Assembly: GCA_022316685.1 (NCBI GenBank)
Contig: JAKJHU010000047.1
Span: 124,001 to 188,000, forward strand
DNA length: 64,000 nucleotides
Reading direction: 5' to 3'
Source of the DNA: Progne subis subis
Lineage: Eukaryota; Chordata; Aves; Passeriformes; Hirundinidae
This document shows, piece after piece, positions 27,761 to 40,150 of the stretch (position 1 is its first letter; each line of letters begins with the position of its first letter). The notes below the pieces were generated by a model, which was not told the origin of the DNA, made no database searches, and saw nothing but the letters and a program-made list of their open reading frames with translations. The translations under genes and the position numbers were made by a program.

Positions 27761-29018
27761 ACCAGCAGCTAATTCTTGGATTATGTACCATAGCTAATAA
27801 ACAGCCTATCTTCTGATGTCCGAGAAGTCCTTGCAGTACGTGTAAAGCAGCTGTTGAGTATTTTGTACAAAAAAGTTTCTCTCTATACACAATATAACTG
27901 CTGCCTACCTTTGAGAACACAAGTGGGAACTGCAGCCACTGAAAGTGAATATAAAGGACCATTCAAATTATTGTTTGTAGAAAAATTACTAAATACTATA
28001 AGGTTTAAAGCTGCTCTTTACTGAACACATTTATAAACTGCTATTTCAAGCCATCATCCTGTTCATTTGCACACACTAAAAAGCCCTTTTACAAATGCAG
28101 GACCATTTAAGCACAATCCACGCATGTCTTTTTTTATTCTTTCATCTTTGGTCCTCAGTACTTCAATTCTTAAGCTATATTTTGACAGCTTGTCAAAAAA
28201 CACCATCCCCTTCCATCTCCAGTACTATTGCAAAAACAATCTAGGGAAATATTTCTTTTTATGGAGGAGCTCAAAAAACTTCCTATGACGGTCAAAAGAT
28301 TAAATACAGCAGCCTGACATACAAGGGTATTAAAAAAAAAAACCCCAACCCACAAGGTAAAGGCAGGAAGGAATGTGGTATGTATTGAAGCATCAATTCA
28401 TTTCTCAAGAAGTACATCACAGCTATGAATAACGAGCTCTGGAAAACAGTGAGAAACAGAAAGGAGAGTAATACCCCACCGCATTCATCCCTGCGATGGC
28501 ATAACACACGAACGGAACTACCTCAGCTACAATCTTCTCAGAAATAGGTCTCTCATGTATCATAGGAAAACCATTTCAGTGAAGTACCTGTCCCACAGAA
28601 GCACTTCAGGAAGGACTGCAGGTCATCATTTTTATATCCAAGCCTCAGCACTCCTTCACACTTACCGTTCTCACAAATGCCTGCAGAATTCCCACTTCCT
28701 AAATGAATGCATCCTATAAAGGCTCTGCTCTCCAGAAAACATTTTAGAAGGTAGCTGCTACTGTCCGAAAAAGAGTGGTTTAGAATTTGTCACGGCAGCC
28801 TGACCACTGTGTGCAAGAGTGAAATATGCCTAGGGATGGGGTGGCCCAGCACCACTTGTAACCTTCAATCCCAATCTACCAACACAACAAAGGGTCCCTG
28901 TGATACCCACCGCCATGGAACCCAACTTGGCAAGGAAATTTCATGCATCTACCATTTATTTCACAATATGTTTTCCAATAAGTTGCTCAGGAAACGAGCC
29001 TTTGAATATTTTGTTTAC

Positions 29019-29147
29019 CTTCACAGTATGCAGAGTCCCCTTGGACAGAGAGGTAACCGTTCTTGCATTCACAGGTAGCTTTTGTGTTCCAGTTCCTGCA
29101 CTCTGAGTTTTCACCACACCTGTGTCCCTCTGCACAGAAGTTATGGC
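29019..29147 (-). CDS. NELL1: NELL1 internal exon: first EGF-like module
   Basis: These 129 bases are a phase 1-1 exon that adds exactly 43 residues. The product reads GHNFCAEGHRCGENSECR, NWNTKATCECKNGYLSV, QGDSAYCE. Six cysteines follow EGF spacing. HNFCAEG and NWNTKATCEC separate NELL1 from NELL2, which has a different sequence here. There is no DIDEC calcium-binding start, as expected, because in this family that motif opens the next EGF. The acceptor is TTTCAG and the donor GTAAAC. The final G should join the next exon's first two bases to make the Asp of DIDEC. That next exon was not found in the 29 kb below. Confidence 0.96.
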
Positions 29148-32100
29148 CTGAAACACAAGGAACATGCAACAGGGTTTTAAAACACGTTTAGTTCAGATAT
29201 TCAGGTATTTGCATTGACTGTATCGCCCAAAAACCTTGGCATCTTACATCCCAGATTCTCTCTACAGACCTAGTTGGTGCACACAGGCTTTTTGGATTTC
29301 TCCCTCAATGCATTCTCAGAAAAACCATTTTCTTTGAAAAGATATTTATATGACTATTCTCATTCAAGAGAAAAGACAACTCCAAAGCAGGAAGCAATAA
29401 CAAGTCATTAGTGTTCTACTGAACCCGTGTAGCATTAAGTCTCTGATTGTCAGCAAGTGCAATGCAAACTTACATCAAAAGGACAATGAAGTGTAATATT
29501 AAAAAAAAAAAAAAACCCTCAAAATTCTCTTATTATGCATAGCCACGTGTGCTTTTAGTAGACCAAAATGAGACATTGCACAAAACTGTACCAGTAGTGA
29601 AAGCAACCTCATACACTGCCTTGTAATTCTGTCATCGACAAGTAGCTTGTTTCTACAGTTTATAATTATTCCATATATCATGCTTTATCAAGGAGAGGTT
29701 TTATTAATCTCTCCTTTTTTCTTCACACAAATTCTATACTTTGTGAGCAGTTTATTATATTCCCTATTCTAGTAATTTCTAGGAATAGGATGAACCTTCC
29801 CACCTCCTTCTGTAAAGGTGCAAGTGGCTAAAGTGCTTTCTTTATGATTTTCAGTGTTTCTCAGAGACATGTCAACATCTTTCTCTGCTTAAGTCTAAAG
29901 TGAAAGTAATTGTAACTTCATTTCTAAAGGCACTCCACTGGAAGTTAAGAAATAACTCATAGAATTTGACAACGGGATCTTTTTTTTCCTCCCTCCACTG
30001 ATGTATGTTTTATGGATTTTCTCTATTAATATCCAAGAGTCAATTTCTATTTGCCTGGGATATATACAGAGTCATTTTGCTAACTCCTGTTTTGTCTCCA
30101 CTCACGCTCACCTGAATACCAGAAGAGTTTCTGCCAGCTCCACCTGGTCATAAAGGAGCAAGCTAAAAGTTCTAGTTCATTGATCATAAACTTCCCAACA
30201 TCCCCTAAAAACAGCTGAGAAAATCACAACCTGGGCTTCTGACATCTAAATGCCAGATTGATGTCTCTGGTCAGGTCCCTTGCTTTGATATCCTATTTTA
30301 ATGAATTTTTACATACACACTTTAGTTGTCTACTAATTTAACACTCAGTTTGTGCCAGTTTAGTGCACTCCAGATGGATGTGCCTGATCATCTAACGTTG
30401 AGTTCTGAGGTAATTTTTTTTAAAAATCAATGCTTGTTAGCAGCGTCAGCATTCAATTCTACACTTAAACTTCAAATTAATTTTATTAACAGGCAAGGCA
30501 TCTTCCTTGTGCTCAGTGGGTTGCTTCTTTCATTGTAATCCAGCTTGTGAGAAAGAACAAATTCCCTTAATGAAAACTTCAGTTATCCCTCCTAGTCTTT
30601 ACTCATTTCACAGTCTGGTAAAAACAGCTCAAGTATTCCAGATCCAGCCTTGTGGAGCCCAGGTACATTTTAGGCTGGTGAAATAGGCTGCCAATACACA
30701 GCCTTTAGTCATTTATGCAATCACAGTATCTGACTTCTCATTTTTGCCTTTATAACCATAATTGAAACTGAACACTGGAACCCATCTCCTCAAACTTATC
30801 CTTTCAGCATCTAATTTATGCTTCCCACGCAGGATTCCTATTCTACTGGCATTCCAGATAACATCCAAGGGACAATAAGTTTTATCATATTTTCTTTGTC
30901 ACTGTTTCCCCTAAGACTATGACATCCTAGTCTGTTTCCTGCTTTTTTAGAATAATAATTTCCTTTGAGCTCCTATGCAGTATGAGCTTGATTTGATTAT
31001 TATTGGGTCAGAACCTCTGTAATGTATCAATGTATTAAGCCAGGCAGTATGAAAATATCCCATGGATTGTTACTCTGTCTCAGGGTATTTAGTTTATATT
31101 TAGCTCTATTTCCCTTTCAGCCAAACCTGCAAAAAAGATTTCATCTTTCTCAGCATGTTTAAGTTCCAAGAGCACTGGTAAAACTTTCCACAATAAAAGT
31201 CTACGTTTCTAGGTCCCTTTTATCCCACTGAGTCATCAGTTTACCTTATGATCAGCTCACGCAAATTTCAGACCTACAGTTAGCCGAATGGATGGATCCT
31301 CAGAGTTAACTCTCCTCACAAGTCCCAGATCAACCACTCTAAGAGCACTTTTCCCCAAGCATAAGCCAGTGATGAATTTTCAACATCACATCACAGCCCT
31401 GTGGACCTGTCATTGTTTATTTGCCGCCTCTGAAATTTATCTGCAGATATGATGGCTACCCTACCTATCCATTTTTTACCACTAGAGCTGTCACCTGTTT
31501 GTTTTAAAAACTCTCTGGAAAAACCTGCATTGCTTTTGTTCCCTTTATGAACTCAAATATGAACAGTCTCCATCCAGAATCAGGTTTTCAAGCTTGAAGG
31601 CTATTAAAAGAGCATTAAATTTAAAAATTTAAATGACTGTTTTAATATGTATTTTATATTTAAATAATAGTTTAAATATTTTAATAATCGATTTCCACAT
31701 TTATTTTGTTAATTTTCAATTCTTTAAGTAACTCCAGTTCTGTAACTTGAGAAAATAAAGGCTCTAAAGGATGTTCCATTTTTCTCCAGTCGTTGGAAAT
31801 ACACAATCATAGAGCATCTACTACACCTCTGGATTGTCTTGGCATTTGTTATTACAAATGACCTGTGAAACGCTGTTTCCTATCTGTTGAGACTGCTGCC
31901 TAGAAGTGACTCCACTTTCCCACAGCATTCCAGCAAACTTGTTCCATACCTCTTTAAGTGGATAGTGGAAGCCATTCCTGTCAAGAGCACACATGGCGCT
32001 ACAACATTTTACGTGACCAAGCTTTTACAAAACAACTGTAATTGAAGGTTAACCAGCAGGGAAAGGAGTACTTGACAGAACAGAAGAGCAAGGGTTCACA

Positions 32101-35100
32101 GTGCCTCTGTCGGGAAAAGCACACCATTATTGGACCAGAGATATTACCCAGAGGTACTGTTTTATTTTCCACCCCAGCAAAAATGCAAAACTGGCACTTC
32201 AACAGAGCCAAAAGAGCGTATCAAGGAAGTGTGCATTTCTTAGACATCGTTCTCCATTCTCCCCAGCTGGAGTTTTGGAGCAAAATACCTGATTTTTATT
32301 AATTCTTTGGTGTGAAATGGATCTTAGGGCCCCTTAAGGACTCCTACAGAGATGCCAAAAGCACCTGCAGACGCCACAGTGGGATCCCTAAATCTCAGAT
32401 GGGTGGGAGATAGCAGAGGGCATGCATCCCCATGGGGCAGCCAAAGGAGCAGCTCATTCACAACATCCAGCAAAGCCTCACTGAGACAGTCAGCTCCTCT
32501 CTAAACACCAGAATGGCTTAAAACAGCATCATCACATCTCAGCAAGCGGGCAATTGGAGAGGGCTTAACAAAACCACAGAAAATCTCAAACAGTTCTGAT
32601 AATCTTATCTGATTTCAGGCTGGCACAGATGACAAGGCAAGCATGAATTAAAGTTACAGATGAATGCATTCAGGACAGAGGCCAGAAATCATATTCCTTG
32701 CGCATACACATGCAATCACAAACGTGCACAACAGCCCTTCAAAGTCATTTAAAACACAATTAGATACTCCCAGGGGAATTAAATATTGAAGAGTGTGTTT
32801 AGATTTTTGATGGGCCTGATGACCTCTGTTTGTTCCCCAAACATTTCTGGTAGCATTACTCTCTTCCTTTTTCAAGGCTGCTGAAATGTATGCTCCATCT
32901 TTTTCTTAAGAAATACAGGTTCCTTTCTATTCCTTCATTCTGACTATAGAATGACCATTAATAAATGTACTAAGACAATCAGGAAAAGAGCCAGACACAT
33001 GCTAGCAGCCATTAAACTATTGCCTCTGCAGCATCAGGAACTGCATAACTGGTGAGGCCTTAGTGGCCCCAAGTCGGATATCTCAAATTAAAAATGTATT
33101 CCATTTTGGGACACCTGAACATTACACTCTCATTTTTCCAAGCAGCCTCTTCCAAGATGTGGGTCCCAGAACCCAGAGCAGAGCAGCACACTAAGCTGCT
33201 TTGTGCCGTCATCCAGTCTCTTACATACCTAACGTATTTGGTAATTTGGTTTAATTATTGGTTGTAAAATGCAAGAACTCATTCAAGACTAAAGCTGCAA
33301 TCAATACATTTTAGATCCATATTTCTTCCTCCTTTTTTAAGCCAATGTTAACACGCCTCTCCTTGTTTCTGAGGGTCTCCTTGTAACTTCTGTACACTTC
33401 TCTACATTCCCACAACAGCCTTAGCTGTTCACATCAAAAACTGCAAAACCCCTGTTGTCTTGCCCGAAGATCTCCTTCATTTCACTGTAACACATTTAGA
33501 GATTCCTTAATATAAAAACAAAAACTGTCATAACGCTCCTGTCCAAAAGCCCAAGGTATTCTCAACCTCAAAATCTTTTCTAGGATTTAACCCCACAGTT
33601 ACAACATAAATATGTAAGGTAAATCTGAGGGAGAAGTCATGGGAGAGTGTCAAAATGTGCATTACCAATTATGCCTTTCCATGGTCTGAATAAGCACTTG
33701 GAACAGCAACTCTTACACCCTCAGAGACTGTGGTCCCCGAGCTCAGTGGTCTGCCATAAAACAGCAACTTCTTCCATTCTTTCAAGCTGCTCTGTGAATG
33801 CAGAGCTTATTACACAGTGCTTATCTGTGTGCAAAAGAATAATGGTAACTGCACAGGCTAACAAGCTTAAAAAAGATTTCTTCCTTCTTTCAGATAGCGA
33901 GCTCTTCTAAATCCTAAGTAACGCTACAACTATGCTTAGAAATAAACTAATTCATATTTATCAGCCACCATTAAATCTTAATAAAACTAAAACCTTGAAA
34001 TAACTCCTACCTCACAGCAATAAATGGGAAAAATTCAATTTCTCAAGAGTCAAATCTCAGTTTCACAGCCAGGCAGGAAGAGATGAGAAACATGCACAAC
34101 TGAGGAGGAGCCTTTTCACCCTCCAAGACCAAAAACCTTCCCAAAACAAAACTAAGCAGCACAAAGAAGGCTGGCAGATTTAAGATTTAAACGCTGCTCT
34201 CTGCTGTAAAATGTGCTTCACCTCCTCCATGAGATTCTCCCTTTCCTCCCAGCGAGTGTCAGCAGGCAATCCAAATCCATCAGTCCCACCATATTATTGA
34301 AGGACAGCAAATAATTATTTTCTCCAGAAACAAAATTGCTCTTGCTAATTCCTTGTTTCATCACACTCTTTCTCTAAAGAAGAGCACATCTGAAGTTGCT
34401 AAGGCTGTTAAGGCTATTTTTACCTATTTAAAATTGTGAGCATAGCAACATAAAAATCCTCTCATTCAAATTTTAATCGCTCATGCAAAAGAGGAGAAAA
34501 AAAATTCCACTCTTTCAAAATTATACACTGTCTTTGGCAAGGAGAAAAACAGCTAAAGGGAGCAATAAAATACTTTCATGACACTGTTTTTTTGTATTAG
34601 GTTTGTCCCTGGTCTATTAAAAAGCAGACATGCTCTAAGAAAGATGAGTGATTCTCAAAAGTAGTAAAAGTTGTATTTTGTGACACAATTCTTTGTGAAA
34701 TTTGAAATTTAATTAAATTTTCTGTAAGCCTAAAAGACTCTTTAATAGCACCACATTGCCCTGTTGGAAAATATAAAGCGGCTACATAGTTTAAGCAGAT
34801 ATTTATACTAAAGCACAGAAATTAAAGGGAAAACTGGATGTACTCGACAAAACAGCCAAGGATAGATCCCATGTATAGATGTGGTGAAGTGGGGAGATCT
34901 ACTTCTGCATTCAGCACATGAAATCACAAAAATAAACTGTCATTTTAAAGCACAACTTTAAAGCATACTACTCTCACCTTGCTGCACACACACCTCACAC
35001 AAGCACTGCCCTGAAATCTAGAAATTGCCTCTTAGCACTACACTATTACTTTCTGCTGTGCTATAAACCCATGCAGCAAGCCTGAAGAAGAGCAGGCATT

Positions 35101-38100
35101 ATTTGCTGTCTTGATTTTTCCCACCATTTACAAAAAATAATGGCTATCCAGCAAGCCCACCAGCTCTGTGTGTGACAGTGTTCAACTCTGTTCCTTGCTG
35201 ACTCACAATTTCCATCTCCACAAACACCACAGATTTATGTTTTACCCTGCACAACCTCATCTGTTATTGTGGTAAGTACTATAGAGAATGCTGAGGAGGG
35301 TACAGTCCCACACCAACAGCAGCATGGAGATTTTGTATTTCTCTGTGGTTTTCTTTCCTTCTGTTGATCCCCTCGTATTTATCCTTATCCTCATATCTAT
35401 CCTTATCCATTAAACAGAAATTCCTTTGCTGCAGCTAGAAAAGCACGAGATGCAAACCTGTCACCCTCGCCCAATTCAGCAAATATACTCTTTAATTCCA
35501 CAGAACATGAAATTCAACAGAAGTCTTTTGATTCCACAACGACAAATACTAAAAAAACCACAAACTGCTGCAAAGCCCAGACCATAGCAGTCACTAATGT
35601 GCACTGATATATTTAACACAGAAATAATATTCTTATTTAACATCGCTAGTAAATGCTTGTTAAATATTCCATTGAAGAACTCAAGGCTTAGCTAAGGGCC
35701 AGGGCAACAAATTACCTGCATCATCATCATACATATAAATGTGAAACCTGCCTATGATGTGCCAGTGATCCATGTGGCCTTCCAACAAATAATTTTGCTT
35801 ACTCGGGACAGCAATTATTATTATTACAGTATGTCTTCCTTACTGCTTTGGCTTAGACAAAAACAAAGTTGAATTTAGTCTCTGAAAGAAGTCAGTTTTG
35901 CAAACAAGAGAAGCAATCTATCCTCTCCCAGTAAAGGCTATGTTGGCACAGGACAGGATCAGAAATTCTGGCCTGCTTGCCATATCAGAGAGCACCTGTT
36001 TGCTTGATAAAACCCACACCAAACATGGAGTTCTTAATAAACATCCATTTTTAACAACAGCACATGATAAAATTATATACTACCACTTTGGGTTGCATGC
36101 AACGGAACAAAAGTGTCAAGCAGCATATATTCTACTTCAAGATATAAAAAGCAATTCAGGAGTGCTAAACTGAATTTATGCCTTTGTAAAGTTGACAAAA
36201 TTGATCTTATCTTTAGGCATCATTTTCAAAAGAATTTTAAAAAGCAATGATGAAATACAAAAGGAGGAGGTACAGTTTTAGCAGTCAGCTAAAGCAGAAC
36301 TGAAGTGAGAGTTTATCGTGTCAAATTGAAATCACCACACACCAGAATTACTAGGAAGGGAAAATAAGAATCCCTTCCCTTGCTTCTAGAGATCATCACA
36401 TAAACATAAATATTCATCTTATATTATAAAATAATTAAGTCAGTTTGGGGATGAATATTTAACAAGAGTACCTATCACTAACAATGATATGGAAGCGAGT
36501 AATTATGGAACTTATCTTCCATCAGCTTTGAAGCTTTCATATTTCCAATCCTTTTAAGTAATGAATGTATTTTCTTCAGTACAGCACTACATCAAACTGG
36601 GCCATCTGTTAAGAAGTATCATTAAGACATCGAGCCCTCTGAGGGACAGAGAAACAACATTTGCTGCTTGCTTAAATAGTTGCAGATGTTTCTAGAAACT
36701 ACGAAAAAAATTAATGTGTATATTCTTAGACCACGACCCAAGAGGGAGTCTCAAACACGCTGGTCCCTGCAAACACATGCATGTGTTTTTAAGTTCAAGG
36801 CCTAAGTAAATATTTAACCATGTGTATTTAGTAATTAATATTTACTGGCAGAGGGAGAGATTCAGAGCCCCTTCAGCGCCATTTGCAAAGGCACTGGAGG
36901 AATTTATACACAATATAAAGCAAGATAAATATTCCAGCAGACCTCAATGACCATCTAAGCCTGCAAGTGCCCAAGGCTCATTTGGCACACCACTTGCTGG
37001 GATGTTTAGGTGCATCACTAAAGGCTAACATGTGAGTCCTGGGAGCACAGGCTCCCCCCAAGCTCAGCTGAGACTCAGCAACAGCATCAGTCTAGTCCCC
37101 ACTCTTCCCAGGATATTTTTCATGACATCACAGACAGGAGAACCAAAAGGCAGAAGAGTAAGAAATAGAGTAATAAGAATTTCTGCTTTCCACAAACAAA
37201 GAAAATCCATTTTCCAGCAATCACAATTGCAGAGACAAGTTCAAAAATATGATCCAAACATATCCAGGGTGAGGAAAGCAGAGGAAAACCAATTCCAAAA
37301 AACAGACAAAATCTCATTAAAGCCATCATTCTTATAATCTGAGGGACCAGATATGTGACTTTGAACAGAGGATATTGAAATGACCTGAGAGTCCACCCTG
37401 AATGGAGAAAGGCCCCAGTGCAGAAGCCTGCTGTCAGATGTGCACCACGCTGTGCACACCCACACCAAAGCACTGCCTCAGGTGCACAGGCAGAACCCTG
37501 GCTGCTCCTCAGCCTTGCCACTGCACCTCTCCACTTCAATTCTTCAGGGAGAGGTGAGGAGCAGAGGTACAATGCACAGGCAATGAACATTCACCCAGCA
37601 ATTCACGGATTGGAACACTTGTTAAGAACAGAGCTTGTTCAAGTTTCTCAACCTTATGATGCCTGCACAGTCCTCATTTAAGGGGATTTCCTCACTTAAG
37701 ATTTTAGTTACTGCCTGTTCAGTCTGGTCCAGCCTACAACCAGGACTCACAATGCTGAAAGGAAGAGAAACCTGCATCTCAACATCCTCTGGAAGCAGGA
37801 AAAACGAAGTTCTGGGTTCTAGTCCTAATTTTTTGTGTTTTGCACTGGTATTATTTGATTGTCCAACTTAATTCATAAATTAGTCCTGAGAGCGCTCAGA
37901 TCTAAATCAACCTTCTAATATCCATCAAACTAGAATCTTAATGCTATTTTTGCAATTTTAAAACGGAGGCCTTAAAAAAAAACCCTTCAAAACCCTGCAG
38001 TTGCAAGTTTAAGCAACAAAATATATTTCTTTTTCAAATACAACACCCTTTTAATAGGAATTTTTAGGACATATTGGTTCCTTTCTCGCTCAGCTCTTCC

Positions 38101-38291
38101 TTTTCTCTTTCCTCCTGCCTAATTCAGAGCAATTACTGCTTTTTGTCTGCTAAGTCTTCTAACCAAAGGAGTATCACAGATGGGTTTAGAATCATGCTTA
38201 CAGAGGTACTTAATATCTCATTAAAAAGGAATTGTTCCTTTCAACGTATCCCCCTCTTGAACCGACTGACATCCCTTCCAGGCTGGCTTAC
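29148..38291 (-). other. NELL1: NELL1 intron (9.1 kb), mostly AT-rich
   Basis: Apart from the first copy of a direct repeat at 37085-37364, I recognise no mobile element. The segment about 31600-31720 is very AT-rich, with overlapping TTTAAAT-like palindromes. A stretch at about 33130-33190 is faintly reminiscent of CR1, too weak to call. Confidence 0.75.
37085..37364 (+). repeat. Direct repeat D, copy 1
   Basis: It matches 39410-39652 in the same orientation, at roughly 85% by eye. Shared words include TTTTTCATGACATCACAGACA, CAAAAATATGATCCAAACA, AAAGCAGAGGAAAACCAAT and CCAGATATGTGACTTTGA. A further shared word, CACTGCACCTCTCCA, occurs at 37519 here but directly after the match in copy 2. 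Strand is arbitrary; I do not recognise the family. Confidence 0.8.
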
Positions 38292-38391
38292 CTCGACAGA
38301 CACTGCAGCACTGGTTCTCTGGAAGAACGTGATCTTTTTCTGAGCAGTTCAGCGGTGGACAAGTCTCAGTCACTTTTACCAGAACTCCATT
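38292..38391 (-). CDS. NELL1: NELL1 internal exon: end of VWC module 2
   Basis: These 100 bases encode 33 codons plus one base, reading NGVLVKVTETCPPLNC then SEKDHVLPENQCCSVCR. This is the C-terminal half of the second VWC module. N-C-S is a possible glycosylation site. The acceptor is TTTCAG and the donor GTAAGC. It ends in phase 1, and the last G joins GC of the EGF exon to form Gly. The CCSVCR end carries Ser where I recall Arg in human (CCRVCR). The cysteines themselves are all present. Confidence 0.95.
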
Positions 38392-39409
38392 CTGAAAATA
38401 AACATTTTAAGAAATTACGTTGGTGAGAACACATGCAGTGGCAAGGATCACACGCTCTTCCAACCACAGCACCAGTAATCTGCAGTAACAACACTGGTAA
38501 AATAGCAAGAAGCAAGTTAAATTCATTTGTTCCACCATAACATCAAACCTAGAGTTATCTACTGTGCATTTCTCTCCCCAGCATTTAAAAAAAAAAAAGA
38601 CAAGGCACTTCAGCTTAAAATTCTATTCTAGTTTTACCAAATATGTAGTCTCAAAGTATAGTTGTCTTCTTTCCAAGCATTTGAAGGAGCTAAAGAATTT
38701 CATTCCAGGTTAAAGACAGTCTTCCTTCTTTCTGCAAATCTGAGCTCAATTCCTCTTATTTCACTGTCCACATACTCCAGTGATAAGTTATTCAACTCCA
38801 ATATACACAGCAAGAGCAGTTTTTTCAAGGGTTGTTCTGTCATGTCCAATTCCAAGAGTCTGTTCTTTAGAGTAACTGATCACCTCATTTCCAAACTTAG
38901 GTCCTTCAGAGAAGAAGGCTCATCTTGAGGCATCCCTAGAGAAACTCCTGTATAAAATCAAGCTAATGATATTTCTATGATTTTGATTTCTAGATTTAGA
39001 CTGTGACAGGAGGTCTAAATGCTGTAGAATCTTTCTATAACCATAGGGACAGAGCCTTCATGGGGAGATTCTTGCACCAAATTTTACTCCATCTTATTCC
39101 CATCTAGCAGATCAGCCTCACACTGTCTCCAGACCAAACAGCTCTCCAGCACTTCAGTTTGCTCTTTTGTAAAATCTTATCCCAAAATAGTCGCCTCTTT
39201 TACCTTATCTTGTTCAGCATCCCTTCTGCAGCTATGCCATCACTGGAACTGGCAAGTGGAACAGAAATTAACCACTAGGATTTGTGCTCAGTAGGAACTA
39301 CAGTAACTACCCCACAGGACTGTCCACACACGAGTAATCTCATTTTCCAAGCTATGAAACTGCACTCAGAAAGTAGGCAGCCTGCTATGTTGCCAAAACA
39401 CCTTTTTAA

Positions 39410-39652
39410 CATCAGTCTAGTCCTCACTCCTCCCAAAATCTTTTTCATGACATCACAGACAGCAGAACCAAAAGGTGGAATAAGAATTTCTGCTTTTCTC
39501 AAATGAAGAAAATGTATTTTCCAGCTATCACTATTGCAGAGACAAGTTCAAAAATATGATCCAAACACATTTAGGGCTAGGAAAGCAGAGGAAAACCAAT
39601 ACCAAAAAAGCCATAATTCTTATAATCTGAAAGACCAGATATGTGACTTTGA
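39410..39652 (+). repeat. Direct repeat D, copy 2
   Basis: This is the partner of 37085-37364, 2.3 kb away. It lacks about 20 bases near 39481 and about 25 near 39608 that copy 1 has. It then continues straight into CACTGCACCTCTCCA, whereas copy 1 has about 155 extra bases (37365-37518) before that word. It could be an old local duplication or two insertions of one element. Confidence 0.8.
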
Positions 39653-39729
39653 CACTGCACCTCTCCAGACCAATTCAGCTCTGTCCCTCCAGGCTCCAGA
39701 AGGAGCTCTCACAGTGATGCCTTAAGTTT

Positions 39730-40150
39730 TATCTTTGCTGTGTTTCAGGTTCTGCGCTGCCCAGGTGCAGCTCTGAGCTCACACCCAGGGTCACTCAGCT
39801 CTCTGCACACAGCAGGGACACAAACCAAATCCTTGTCCTGCTGACACCAAGGACAGCTTTCAGCCCCAAAAGCACAAACAGCGGTGGCTGAGGGGAGGAA
39901 CAAGAAGGATGGGACCTCACAGCCTGGAGCTGGAATTGGACAATTAAACCCCAATGTGCAAGTGGACCAAAACTTATCAAAGTGTGAGACCTTGTGACTG
40001 GTCAAGCATTTTGTGACTATTTTGGGTCCACCTTGGGTGTAGCCCAAGGTCCTTGGTAGGCTCTTGTCCTGCTCAAGGTTTACCCTAAAGGGTTTTCAAT
40101 AAACCTCTACTTCATTCTCCAGGTCTGTCCAGTCTCTGTTCCAGCTCAGC
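39730..40150 (+). mobile_element. LTR-like segment with polyadenylation signal
   Basis: A GC-rich block in AT-rich intron carries AATAAA (40098-40103) followed by a pyrimidine-rich CTCTACTTCATTCTCC and TCTGTCCAGTCTCTGTTCC, a typical LTR R/U5 look in the plus orientation. It starts just after the direct repeat copy at 39410-39652. Neither end nor a target duplication could be fixed. Confidence 0.5.

Larger units (their letters stand above)
1..29018 (-). other. NELL1: NELL1 intron (partial, at least 29 kb) downstream of EGF exon 1
   Basis: No further NELL1 exon was found by looking for the calcium-binding EGF start expected next. Recognised contents are LTR pieces at 3340-3507, 16634-17232, 20775-21225, 25262-25660 and 25671-26053, CR1-like remnants at 8310-8440 and 13378-13450, and homopolymers at 4347-4383, 12174-12196, 14641-14675 and 27729-27758. 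Other parts, including 1-3300, 5000-8200, 9000-12100 and 26100-28900, look like plain intron. Confidence 0.7.

Noticed and set aside
28570..28700. Minus-strand stretch with several cysteines (CENGKCEG, then CFCG) close downstream of the EGF1 exon
   Set aside because: The cysteine spacing does not make an EGF module, there is no DIDEC-like start, and the splice phase expected after the EGF1 exon is not met.
33130..33190. Possible CR1 piece around CCAAGATGTGGGTCCCAGAACC
   Set aside because: The resemblance is short and the order of neighbouring CR1 blocks could not be followed.
37120..37590. 156-codon minus-strand frame with hydrophobic C-terminal part
   Set aside because: It lies largely on a dispersed repeat copy. 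The partner copy at 39.4 kb does not keep the frame.
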